The translations under genes and the position numbers were made by a program. DNA of 58,771 bases from Magnetospirillum sp. WYHS-4. GTDB taxonomy: Bacteria; Pseudomonadota; Alphaproteobacteria; Rhodospirillales; GLO-3. The stretch lies in contig JAMOBD010000011.1 in NCBI GenBank assembly GCA_039908345.1, forward strand, positions 1-58,771. The letters are read 5' to 3'. The notes under the pieces are model-generated. The model worked only from the letters and a program-made list of their open reading frames with translations, was not told the DNA's origin and made no database searches. Positions 50,783 through 58,771 of the stretch are shown here, one piece after another (within the stretch, counting starts at the first letter, position 1; each line of letters starts with the position of its first letter).

Positions 50783-50828
50783 GTGACTATCAGGGCAGCC
50801 GGGTTCGACCCTGGCGGGAAGGGTTTCG

Positions 50829-53057
50829 ATGAACGCCGCTTCCAGGAAAAAGAAGCCATCCCCGGACGAGGCCGGATTCGCGGCCCTGGCGGCGGCCGAG
50901 CACGGCGATCCCTTCGGTTTCCTGGGCATGCACGAAGCGCCCGGCGACAGCTTGGTCGTGCGCGCCTTCATTCCCGGCGCCGAAGCCCTGGTGGTGGTTG
51001 AGGTAGGCAGCGGCCAAGCCATCGGCGCCATGCAGCGCCTGCATCCGGACGGCGGCTTTCTGCTGACCATTCCCTATCGCAAGGACCGCTTCCCCTACCG
51101 CTTGCGGGCTACCTGGGGCGACAGGGCGGTCGAATTCGACGATCCATACCGCTTCGCGCCCTTCCTGGGCGAACTGGACCTCTACCTGCTGGCCGAGGGG
51201 ACCCACCTGGAAAGCTGGAAGCGCCTGGGCGCCCACCCCATGACACTGGAAGGCGTGGGCGGGGTGAACTTCGCGGTCTGGGCTCCCAACGCCCGGCGGG
51301 TGAGCGTGGTCGGCGACTTCAACGGCTGGGACGGCCGGCGCCATCCCATGCGCAAGCACCCGAGTTGCGGCGTCTGGGAGATCTTCATTCCCGGCGCCAG
51401 GGCCGGCGCATTCTACAAGTTCGAACTCAAGGGCCCCGAGGGCAACCTGCTGCCCCTCAAGACCGATCCCTATGGATTCCGCTGCGAGCAGCCGCCCCGG
51501 TCGGCCTGCATCGTCGAAGAGCCGAACGGCTATTCCTGGAACGATCAGGCCTGGATGGCGGGACGGGAAGGCAGCCACGGCACGCGCCGTCCCATGTCCA
51601 TCTACGAGGTGCACCTGGGCTCCTGGCGCCGCCGCCCCGAGGAGGGCAACCGCTTCCTCAGCTACCGCGAACTGGCCGACGAACTGGTGCCCTACGTGCG
51701 CGACATGGGCTTTACCCATATCGAACTGCTGCCGGTCAGCGAGTTTCCCTTCGACGGGTCCTGGGGCTACCAGCCCATCGGCCTGTTCGCCCCGACCAGC
51801 CGGTTCGGCTCGCCGGCCGACTTCCGCCACTTCGTCGACGCCTGCCACCAGGCCGGCGTGGGCGTCATCCTGGACTGGGTGCCCGGCCACTTCCCCGAGG
51901 ACGAGCACGGCCTGGGCCGGTTCGACGGCACCCATCTCTACGAGCATGCCGACCCTCGCCAGGGCCGCCACATGGACTGGGGTACCCTGATCTACAACTT
52001 CGGCCGTGGCGAGGTCGCCAACTACCTGCTCAGCAATGCGCTGTTCTGGTTGGACCGCTACCATATCGACGGCCTGCGCGTGGATGCGGTGGCCTCCATG
52101 CTTTACCTCGACTACAGCCGCGAGCATGGCCAGTGGGTTCCCAACCGCCACGGCGGCAACGAGAACCTGGAAGCCATCGCCTTCCTGAAGCGGCTGAACG
52201 AGCTTGTGTACAGCCGTCATCCAGGCGCCTTCACGGTGGCCGAGGAATCCACCGCCTGGCCGATGGTCTCCCGGCCCACCTATATCGGCGGCTTGGGTTT
52301 TGGCTACAAGTGGAACATGGGCTGGATGCACGACACGCTCCGCTACGTCTCCAAGGAGCCCATCCACCGCACCTATCATCACGACGACCTGACCTTCGGG
52401 CTGCTCTACGCCTTTCACGAAAACTTCGTGCTGCCCCTGTCCCACGACGAGGTGGTCCACGGAAAGGGCTCGCTGATCGGCCGCATGCCGGGCGACCGCT
52501 GGCAGCGCTGCGCCAACCTCCGGGCCTATTTCTCCTTCATGTTCGTCCATCCGGGCAAGAAGCTGCTGTTCATGGGCGGCGAGTTCGGCCAGGAAAAGGA
52601 GTGGGACCACAACCACAGCCTGGACTGGCACCTGCTGGATGACCCGTTCCACGAGGGCATCCGGTGTTGCCTGCGCGACCTGAACCGGCTGTACCGGTCC
52701 CAGCCCGCCCTGCACGAACTGGACTTCGATGGCGCCGGCTTTCAATGGATCGATTGCACCGACCATGCCAGCAGCGTGGTGGCCTTCATCCGGCGGGCCC
52801 AGGATTCGAACGACTTCGTGGTCGTGGTCTGCAACTTCACTCCGGTAGTGCGCCAAGGCTACCGGATCGGCGTGCCGGAAGGCGGCGACTATCTGGAGAT
52901 ATTCAATTCGGATGCCGGGCTCTACGGCGGCAGCAACGTCGGCAACGGAGGCCGTCTGGCGGCCGGTCCGGTCGGGATGCACGGGCATACCCAGTCGCTG
53001 GACCTGACCCTGCCGCCCCTGGCGGCCCTGGTCCTGAAGCCGGCGCGCGGAGCCTGA
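50829..53057 (+). CDS. glgB: 1,4-alpha-glucan branching enzyme
   Basis: This 742-residue GH13 enzyme makes alpha-1,6 branches in glycogen. It has both N-terminal modules: an N1 domain (about 20-120) and a carbohydrate-binding module with [24 protein letters not shown]. The catalytic barrel has nucleophile D419 in GLRVDAV, acid E472 in AEEST, and D540 in [13 protein letters not shown] at 50829 follows GGGAAGGG. glgX starts five bases after its stop, making an operon with malQ. Confidence 0.96.
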   Translation: MNAASRKKKPSPDEAGFAALAAAEHGDPFGFLGMHEAPGDSLVVRAFIPGAEALVVVEVGSGQAIGAMQRLHPDGGFLLTIPYRKDRFPYRLRATWGDRAVEFDDPYRFAPFLGELDLYLLAEGTHLESWKRLGAHPMTLEGVGGVNFAVWAPNARRVSVVGDFNGWDGRRHPMRKHPSCGVWEIFIPGARAGAFYKFELKGPEGNLLPLKTDPYGFRCEQPPRSACIVEEPNGYSWNDQAWMAGREGSHGTRRPMSIYEVHLGSWRRRPEEGNRFLSYRELADELVPYVRDMGFTHIELLPVSEFPFDGSWGYQPIGLFAPTSRFGSPADFRHFVDACHQAGVGVILDWVPGHFPEDEHGLGRFDGTHLYEHADPRQGRHMDWGTLIYNFGRGEVANYLLSNALFWLDRYHIDGLRVDAVASMLYLDYSREHGQWVPNRHGGNENLEAIAFLKRLNELVYSRHPGAFTVAEESTAWPMVSRPTYIGGLGFGYKWNMGWMHDTLRYVSKEPIHRTYHHDDLTFGLLYAFHENFVLPLSHDEVVHGKGSLIGRMPGDRWQRCANLRAYFSFMFVHPGKKLLFMGGEFGQEKEWDHNHSLDWHLLDDPFHEGIRCCLRDLNRLYRSQPALHELDFDGAGFQWIDCTDHASSVVAFIRRAQDSNDFVVVVCNFTPVVRQGYRIGVPEGGDYLEIFNSDAGLYGGSNVGNGGRLAAGPVGMHGHTQSLDLTLPPLAALVLKPARGA

Positions 53058-53062
53058 CCGGC

Positions 53063-55267
53063 ATGCGGCACGCGCGCATCGTCTGGCCCGGAAAACCCTA
53101 CCCGCTGGGCGCCGCCTGGGACGGCAAGGGCGTGAACTTCGCGCTGTTTTCCGCCAACGCCGAGCGGGTCGAGCTTTGCCTGTTCGACGAAAAGGGCCGG
53201 CGCGAACTGGACCGCATTCCGCTACCCGAGTACACCGACCAAGTCTGGCACGGCTACCTGCCGGGCGTCGGTCCGGGATTGCGTTACGGCTATCGGGTGC
53301 ACGGCCCCTACGACCCGGAACGCGGCCACCGTTTCAATCCCTACAAGCTGCTGATCGACCCCTATGCCAAGAAGCTGGCCGGAGCCTTGGAATGGAGCCG
53401 CGCCAACTTCGGCTACCGTCCCGACGGGCAACGCGCCGACCTGTCCATGAGCCGGGCCGACAACGCCCGCTACGTGCCCAAGAGCGTGGTCATCGAATCG
53501 TCCTACAACTGGCGCGGCGACCAGCCGCCCGACGTACCCTGGCAGCAGACCCTGATCTACGAGCTGCACGTCAAGGGAATGACGCGCCTTCATCCCGGCG
53601 TCGAGCACAATCTGCGCGGCACCTGCGCCGGTTTGGCCACCAAGCCGGTGCTCGACCACTTGAAGAGCCTGGGAGTCACCTCGGTCGAGTTGTTGCCCGT
53701 CCATCCGGTGGTCGACGAAACCCATCTGGTGGAACGCGGCCTGCGCAACTACTGGGGATACAATCCGTTCAACTTCTTCGCCCCCAATCCCTTGTTCCTG
53801 GCGACCGGCGAGATCAACGAATTCAAGCAGATGGTCCGGCACTTCCACGACGCCGGCATCCAGGTCCTTCTCGACGTGGTCTACAACCACACGGGCGAGG
53901 GCGACCACATGGGGCCGACCCTCAGCTTCCGCGGCATCGACAATGCCAGCTACTACCGACTTCATCCGGACCAGCCGCGCTTCTACATGGACGATACCGG
54001 TTGCGGCAACACCCTGAACCTGGGCCATCCCCGTGTTCTCCAGATGGTGATGGATTCGTTGCGCTACTGGGTGGAGGAGATGCATGTCGACGGCTTCCGC
54101 TTCGACCTCACCCCCGCGCTCTGCCGCCCCAACGGGCACTTCGACCCGGCCAGCCCGTTCCTGGCGGCGGCCCGACAGGACCCGGTGCTGTCTCGGGTCA
54201 AGTTGATCGCGGAACCCTGGGATCTGGGACCCGACGGCTACCAGTTGGGTCGCTTTCCGCCCGGCTGGTCGGAATGGAACGACCAGTACCGGGACACCGT
54301 GCGACGTTTCTGGAAAGGCCAGGGGGGCCTGATCGGCGACATGGCCTTTTCCCTGACCGGAACCTCCAACCGCTTCGAACACGGCGGCCGGCGGCCGCGC
54401 GCCAGCATCAACTTCATCACCGCCCATGACGGCTTCACCCTGGAAGATCTGGTCAGCTACGAGCGCAAGCACAACGAAGCCAACCTGGAAGACAACCGCG
54501 ACGGCACCAACCATAATCTGAGCTGGAACTGCGGCATCGAAGGATCGGCCGCCGACCATGGCATCCGCGCCCTGCGCCAGCGCCAGAAACGCAATTTCAT
54601 CGCCACCCTCCTGCTTTCCGAAGGCGTGCCGATGCTGACGGCGGGCGATGAGATGGGGCGGTCCCAGCACGGCAACAACAACGCCTATTGCCAGGACAAC
54701 GAGGTCAGTTGGGTGAAGTGGGCCAATCTGCGCGAGGAGGACAAGGAGTTTCTCGAGTTCGTCCGCATTCTATCGCGCATCCGTCGCGACCATCCGGTTT
54801 TCCGCCGGCCACGCTTCTTCCACGGGCGCCACATCGCCAATTCCGCGGTCAAGGACATCACGTGGCTGTCCCCGGACGGACGGGAAATCCAGAGCGGCGA
54901 GTGGCACCTGCCGTTCGCCCGCTGCTTCGGCTTCCACATGGGCGGCGATACGGGCGAATATTTCAACCGGGCCGGCGAGCGGGAGGTCGATGACCGGTTC
55001 ATCGTCCTGCTCAACGGCCACTTCGAGCCGGTGCCCTTCCGCCTGCCCGACGCCTCGCTGGGCGAACGCTGGAAGGTCCTGGTGGACACCGCCCTGGATC
55101 TGGCTTCGGACAGCGTCGAGAACGGTGGCCTGGACTACCGCCCCCGCGAGGTATATCCCTTGCAAGGAAGGGCTTTGGCGCTCTTGATCCATTGCAAGGA
55201 TGGCGAGGGCGACGGAGCCGGCGGAATGCCGCAAAAGACGTTTCCGTTCGACGCCGACAAGGCGTAG
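53063..55267 (+). CDS. glgX: glycogen debranching enzyme
   Basis: This 734-residue GH13 isoamylase-type enzyme cuts alpha-1,6 branches. The N-terminal CBM48 domain is visible in NFALFSANAERVELCLFDEKG. The catalytic residues are D348 in GFRFDL, E384 in IAEPWD and D456 in AHDGFT. It is longer than E. coli GlgX (657) and in the range of TreX-like enzymes. The ATG at 53063 is five bases after glgB; a longer frame upstream is a shadow of glgB. Confidence 0.95.
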   Translation: MRHARIVWPGKPYPLGAAWDGKGVNFALFSANAERVELCLFDEKGRRELDRIPLPEYTDQVWHGYLPGVGPGLRYGYRVHGPYDPERGHRFNPYKLLIDPYAKKLAGALEWSRANFGYRPDGQRADLSMSRADNARYVPKSVVIESSYNWRGDQPPDVPWQQTLIYELHVKGMTRLHPGVEHNLRGTCAGLATKPVLDHLKSLGVTSVELLPVHPVVDETHLVERGLRNYWGYNPFNFFAPNPLFLATGEINEFKQMVRHFHDAGIQVLLDVVYNHTGEGDHMGPTLSFRGIDNASYYRLHPDQPRFYMDDTGCGNTLNLGHPRVLQMVMDSLRYWVEEMHVDGFRFDLTPALCRPNGHFDPASPFLAAARQDPVLSRVKLIAEPWDLGPDGYQLGRFPPGWSEWNDQYRDTVRRFWKGQGGLIGDMAFSLTGTSNRFEHGGRRPRASINFITAHDGFTLEDLVSYERKHNEANLEDNRDGTNHNLSWNCGIEGSAADHGIRALRQRQKRNFIATLLLSEGVPMLTAGDEMGRSQHGNNNAYCQDNEVSWVKWANLREEDKEFLEFVRILSRIRRDHPVFRRPRFFHGRHIANSAVKDITWLSPDGREIQSGEWHLPFARCFGFHMGGDTGEYFNRAGEREVDDRFIVLLNGHFEPVPFRLPDASLGERWKVLVDTALDLASDSVENGGLDYRPREVYPLQGRALALLIHCKDGEGDGAGGMPQKTFPFDADKA

Positions 55268-55293
55268 CGAGAGAGAGGCGGGGATTCCGGGCC

Positions 55294-57456
55294 ATGACCG
55301 ACAACACCAATCTCCTCGACCGGCTGGCTGACCTGGTGGGCATCAGGCCCTCCTACCACGACATTTACGGCGGCTTCCACGAGACCACGGCGGAAGCCAA
55401 GCAGGCCATCCTGGAGGCCATGGGCTACGCGGTCGGCGACGAGGCCGCCCGCGCCGCGACCCTGACAGCCCTCGAGGAACGCCCCTGGCGTAACTGGCTG
55501 GAGGCCACGACGGTGGCGCGTCGGCCGACGGCACCATCGGTGGCGCTTTCCCTGCCGTCGGCCGACCGCGACCGGACCCTGCGCTGGGAACTGGCGCTGG
55601 AAGACGGATCGGTCCGCTTAGGCGAGTTCGTCCCCCATCAATTGGCGCTCGAAGACGCGCGCCGGATCAATGGCACCTGGATGGAACGCCGCCGACTGGT
55701 GCTGCCGGGCGATCTTCCGCACGGCTATCATGAACTAGCCGTCGACGATGGTAGGCACCGGTCGACCGGGCGGCTGATCGTGGCACCCGGGCGATGCTAC
55801 GTGCCCGACTGGATGGATCGCGGCGTGCGCCACTGGGGTTTGGCCTGCCATCTCTATTCCTTGCGCCGCGGCGACGACTGGGGTGTTGGGGATTTCTCTG
55901 CCCTGCGACAGCTCTGCCAAGCCGGCGCGAGCCTGGGCGCGGCGGCGGTGGGGATCAATCCGCTGCACAAGCTTTTCCTCGATTGGCCCGAGCATGCCAG
56001 CCCCTACTCGCCCTGCAGCCGACTGTTCCTCAACCCCCTATATATCGACGTGACGGCCATCCCGGGATTTCGCGACTGCTCCAACGCCATGGGCCGGGCG
56101 TCCCAGGACGAGTTCATGCGCCGGGTCGCCGAGGCCCGCGCCAAGGATCACGTGGACTACACCGCGGTGGCGGCGCTGAAGCTGGAGATGCTGGAAAACC
56201 TGCATGCCTGCTTCTCCAGCCGGTCGGTACAGGAACGCAAGGAATACACGGCCTTCCGCAAGACGGGCGGAGAGATTCTGAACCGATTCGTGCTTTATCA
56301 AGGTCTGCGCGAGCGGTTTCGCGGCCAACCCTGGAGCCAATGGCCGGAATGCTATCGTCGGCCCGACTCGCACGAGTCGCGGAACTTCGCCCGCGAACAG
56401 GAAGCCCGCCTCGATTTCCATGCTTGGCTGCAATGGCTGGCCGAAACCCAGTTGGCGGCGGCGGCCGACAACGGCATGACGGTAGGGCTCTACCGCGACT
56501 TGGCGGTGGGGGCCGATCCCAACGGCGCCGACGCCTGGATGGAACCCGGACTGACCGCCCGCGACTATCGCTTCGGAGCGCCGCCCGACGCCTTCAACCC
56601 CCTGGGGCAGGATTGGGGCATGCCACCCCCGCATCCGGTGGCGATGAAGGAGACCGGCTACGAATCCTTCGCCCGCATGCTGCGCGCCAACATGCGCCAT
56701 GCCGGGGCCTTACGTATCGACCACGCCATGAGCCTTCTGCATCTTTACTGGATCCGGCCCGGCGACAAGGCCAGCAAGGGAGCCTACGTCAAGTATCCCT
56801 TCGACGATCTGCTGGGTGTCCTGGCCCTGGAAAGCCAGCGCAACCGTTGCCTGGTCGTGGGCGAGGATCTGGGAACGGTGCCCGACGGCTTTCGCGCCCG
56901 CATGGAACATGAGGGCGTATTGTCCTACCGGCTATTCTATTTCGAACGGTGGGAGAGCGGCTTGTTCAAGCGGCCCGAGACCTATCCCGCCCTGGCGCTC
57001 GCCACCGCCACCACTCACGATCTGCCAACCGTGGCCGGGCATTGGCGGGGCGCCGACCTGGAGTTGCGGCGCCGGCTACGGCTGTTCAAAAGCGAGGAGA
57101 CGCTCGCCGCCGACTTCCGGGCCCGGGAAACGGAGCGGGAAGTGCTGCTGGCGGCGCTACGCGACCAGGGGCTCCAACCGGATGGCCTGTCGCTCTCACC
57201 CGACCTGGACGAGGACCGGCTGCGCGCTCTTACGGTGGCGGTGGAAAGATTCCTCGCCCGCAGTCCGGCCCGGCTTCTGATGCTGAACCTGGACGACCTG
57301 CTGATCGAAGCCGACCAACTCAACCTGCCCGGCACCATCGCGGAATACCCCAATTGGCGCCGCCGGCTGAAGGCCACGGTCCGCGAATTCGCCGCCGCCC
57401 CCTACGTCCGGTCCGTTATCCGCGAGGTGGTGCGGGAACGCGGCGAGCCTTCCTGA
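55294..57456 (+). CDS. malQ: 4-alpha-glucanotransferase
   Basis: This 720-residue GH77 amylomaltase rearranges the malto-oligosaccharides left by debranching. It has a proteobacterial N-terminal extension of about 165 residues before the barrel starts at HWGLACHLYSLR. Catalytic residues are D476 in LRIDHAMS, E524 in VGEDLGTVP and D576 in TTHDLPT. ATG at 55294 is 26 bases after glgX. A strong hairpin follows the stop. Confidence 0.95.
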   Translation: MTDNTNLLDRLADLVGIRPSYHDIYGGFHETTAEAKQAILEAMGYAVGDEAARAATLTALEERPWRNWLEATTVARRPTAPSVALSLPSADRDRTLRWELALEDGSVRLGEFVPHQLALEDARRINGTWMERRRLVLPGDLPHGYHELAVDDGRHRSTGRLIVAPGRCYVPDWMDRGVRHWGLACHLYSLRRGDDWGVGDFSALRQLCQAGASLGAAAVGINPLHKLFLDWPEHASPYSPCSRLFLNPLYIDVTAIPGFRDCSNAMGRASQDEFMRRVAEARAKDHVDYTAVAALKLEMLENLHACFSSRSVQERKEYTAFRKTGGEILNRFVLYQGLRERFRGQPWSQWPECYRRPDSHESRNFAREQEARLDFHAWLQWLAETQLAAAADNGMTVGLYRDLAVGADPNGADAWMEPGLTARDYRFGAPPDAFNPLGQDWGMPPPHPVAMKETGYESFARMLRANMRHAGALRIDHAMSLLHLYWIRPGDKASKGAYVKYPFDDLLGVLALESQRNRCLVVGEDLGTVPDGFRARMEHEGVLSYRLFYFERWESGLFKRPETYPALALATATTHDLPTVAGHWRGADLELRRRLRLFKSEETLAADFRARETEREVLLAALRDQGLQPDGLSLSPDLDEDRLRALTVAVERFLARSPARLLMLNLDDLLIEADQLNLPGTIAEYPNWRRRLKATVREFAAAPYVRSVIREVVRERGEPS

Positions 57457-57464
57457 AGCGACAA

Positions 57465-57490
57465 GGGCCGGCCCCGCGAGGGACCGGCCC
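57465..57490. terminator. hairpin between convergent malQ and cytochrome genes
   Basis: GGGCCGG (57465-57471) pairs with CCGGCCC (57484-57490). The T tracts are poor on both strands (CTGTTAT; TTGTC), so it may serve both genes only weakly. Confidence 0.6.
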
Positions 57491-57517
57491 CTGTTATCGC
57501 CCGATAGAGAACGCCGC

Positions 57518-58081
57518 CTATTCTTCCATGCCCGCCGGCAGGCTGTGGGCGATGCCCTTGTGGCAGTCGATACAGGTCTTGCCCGCCTCGACGCCCTTGG
57601 AATGGCGGCTGGCCGCCTTCTTTTCCTGCTTTTCCAGGTCCATGGCCTCGAAAGAGTGGCAGTTGCGGCACTCGTGCGAGTCGCTGGCCTTCATGGAATT
57701 CCAGACGTTCTTGGCCAGCTGCAGGCGCTTGGCCTCGAACTTCTCCTTGGTGTTCACCGAACCCAGGATCTTGTGATAGACCTCGTTGGAGGCCTGTATC
57801 TTGCGAGCCAGCTTGGGCACCCATTCCTTGGGTACGTGGCAGTCCGCGCAGGTCACCCGCACGCCCGTGCGGTTCTTGTAATGGACGGTCTTCTTGTACT
57901 CCTGGTACACCAGCTGATCCATCTCGTGGCACGAGACGCAAAAGCCCAGCGTGTTCGTATATTCCATGAAGGTGTTGAAGCCACCCCAGAAAATGATGCC
58001 GGCGATGCCGCCGACCGCGAAGATGCCGCCCCAAGCCTTGCTGCTGGGCGACCAAAACCAGTTCCACAGACGCGATATCAC
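57518..58081 (-). CDS. NapC/NirT-family tetraheme cytochrome c
   Basis: This 187-residue quinol-oxidising cytochrome is anchored by one N-terminal helix (GGIFAVGGIAGIIFWGGF, about 18-35) with the rest in the periplasm. Four CxxCH heme sites are at 48-52, 78-82, 138-142 and 170-174. The spacing and length match NapC/NirT, which passes electrons to nitrate, nitrite or TMAO reductases. No reductase gene is adjacent. Start is GTG at 58081 behind GAGAGGGGG. Confidence 0.93.
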   Translation of the reverse strand: MISRLWNWFWSPSSKAWGGIFAVGGIAGIIFWGGFNTFMEYTNTLGFCVSCHEMDQLVYQEYKKTVHYKNRTGVRVTCADCHVPKEWVPKLARKIQASNEVYHKILGSVNTKEKFEAKRLQLAKNVWNSMKASDSHECRNCHSFEAMDLEKQEKKAASRHSKGVEAGKTCIDCHKGIAHSLPAGMEE

Positions 58082-58188
58082 GATGAAAACCCCCTCTCCC
58101 GGTTCAGGTTTCCGAAGCCGATTCCTTCCGAAGGCGGCGTTACAGTATGCGAAGCGGCCGGCGGCGGCAAGTCCGCCGGAACACCCCT

Positions 58189-58771
58189 TTACCGGAACGG
58201 CGGCGGATCGAGCAGGGCGGGGGGCAGTTCCATCAGCCGCGGCCCGTCGGTCCAGAGCAGGAAACAGCGCAGATTCCGGCCCGGATAGACCCGCGAGAGC
58301 AGCGCGCGGTAGGCCGCCATCTGCCCCAGATAGAGGCGGGCCACCTCCTCGGGGCGCTCCGGCGGCGGCCGGTTGGTCTTGTAGTCGACCACCAGCACCT
58401 CCGAATCGCGGATCGCCAGCCGGTCCACCTGAGCCGAGATGGCGCGCCCGCCCACCAGTCCGACCAGCGGCACCTCGGCCCGGCTGCCCGGTCCGAACAA
58501 GGGGGCGGCATCCGGATGGTCGAGCACCGCCAGCACTTCGGCGGCCAGGGCCGCCTGTTCCCCTTCGGGCAGGCGGTGGACGGGGCGGGCCAGATAGGCG
58601 CGGGCGGCCCCGGCGCGCCTTGCGGGCGCCAGATCGGGCAGGGTCTGGAGCAGGCGATGTACCAGCCGGCCACGCCGGAAGCGGGCATCGTCGTCCCCTT
58701 CCAGGGGCGGGCGCACGGGGGGTTCCTCCTCGTCCGGCCGCGAGGGCGCGAGAGGCCGGGGCGGCGTCGGT
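58189..58771 (-). CDS. addA: ATP-dependent helicase/nuclease subunit A, C-terminal part
   Basis: The frame is open to the window edge, so only the last about 194 codons are present. The nuclease domain of the RecB family is visible: RFRRGRLVHRLLQTLPDL, then AISAQVDRLAIRDSEVLVVDYKTNRPPPERP, which carries the catalytic aspartate and lysine, and YLGQMAAYRALLSRVYPG. This matches alphaproteobacterial AddA, which with AddB resects double-strand breaks. The true start lies beyond 58771. Confidence 0.9.
   Translation of the reverse strand, partial: PTPPRPLAPSRPDEEEPPVRPPLEGDDDARFRRGRLVHRLLQTLPDLAPARRAGAARAYLARPVHRLPEGEQAALAAEVLAVLDHPDAAPLFGPGSRAEVPLVGLVGGRAISAQVDRLAIRDSEVLVVDYKTNRPPPERPEEVARLYLGQMAAYRALLSRVYPGRNLRCFLLWTDGPRLMELPPALLDPPPFR

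Noticed and set aside
50800-50820. GGGTTCGACCC resembling a tRNA T-loop before glgB
   Set aside because: No acceptor, D or anticodon arms can be formed around it.

Overview
This is high-GC chromosomal DNA from an alphaproteobacterium, most likely a member of the Rhodospirillales close to Magnetospirillum. That placement rests on codon usage, a MucR/Ros-type regulator, an alphaproteobacterial AddA tail, and the housekeeping order fur-miaB-phoH-ybeY-corC-lnt-XRE regulator. The genus is an inference; no rRNA or tRNA gene was seen.

Left edge (1-7.5 kb) is an insertion-sequence graveyard. It holds a cysteine-cluster protein with an 11-G tract, an IS3-type transposase tail, an IS630 element split by a complete IS5-family element (both sets of terminal repeats and target duplications are readable), an IS5-type transposase tail, an internally deleted second IS630 copy, and an alanine-rich gene truncated and frameshifted next to it. 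A Fic protein with a well-formed promoter and a small hypothetical gene follow.

The middle (7.5-40.5 kb) is a large surface-glycan or protein-glycosylation locus of about 23 genes in short, often divergent, translationally coupled operons. It encodes most of a UDP-2,3-diacetamido-uronic acid route: two Gfo/Idh/MocA dehydrogenases (one fused to a left-handed beta-helix acetyltransferase with a zinc ribbon), two DegT-type aminotransferases and a UDP-GlcNAc 2-epimerase-like enzyme. Tailoring genes include two formyltransferases, two polysaccharide-deacetylase-like proteins, an AsnB-type amidotransferase, three methyltransferases, a WbuC cupin, an acetyltransferase and a FemAB/CelD-type GNAT. There are five radical-SAM proteins in two modules, each pairing SPASM-type with B12-binding-type enzymes, and a sugar nucleotidyltransferase fused to a Nudix hydrolase. 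Only one GT2 enzyme and one CgeB-like glycosyltransferase are recognisable. No Wzx, Wzy, Wzm/Wzt or initiating phosphosugar transferase was seen, so export or protein attachment must be encoded elsewhere or by the unassigned genes.

The right part (40.5-58.8 kb) is conserved core: XRE regulator, lnt, corC-like, ybeY, phoH, miaB, fur, mucR, a TusA-like protein, rimI, tsaB, a VanX-type dipeptidase, an ArsB/NhaD-type transporter, the glycogen genes glgB-glgX-malQ, a tetraheme NapC/NirT cytochrome, and the 3' part of addA running off the window. In many alphaproteobacteria the XRE gene is followed by metK. Here the glycan locus sits in that place, suggesting insertion at this junction.
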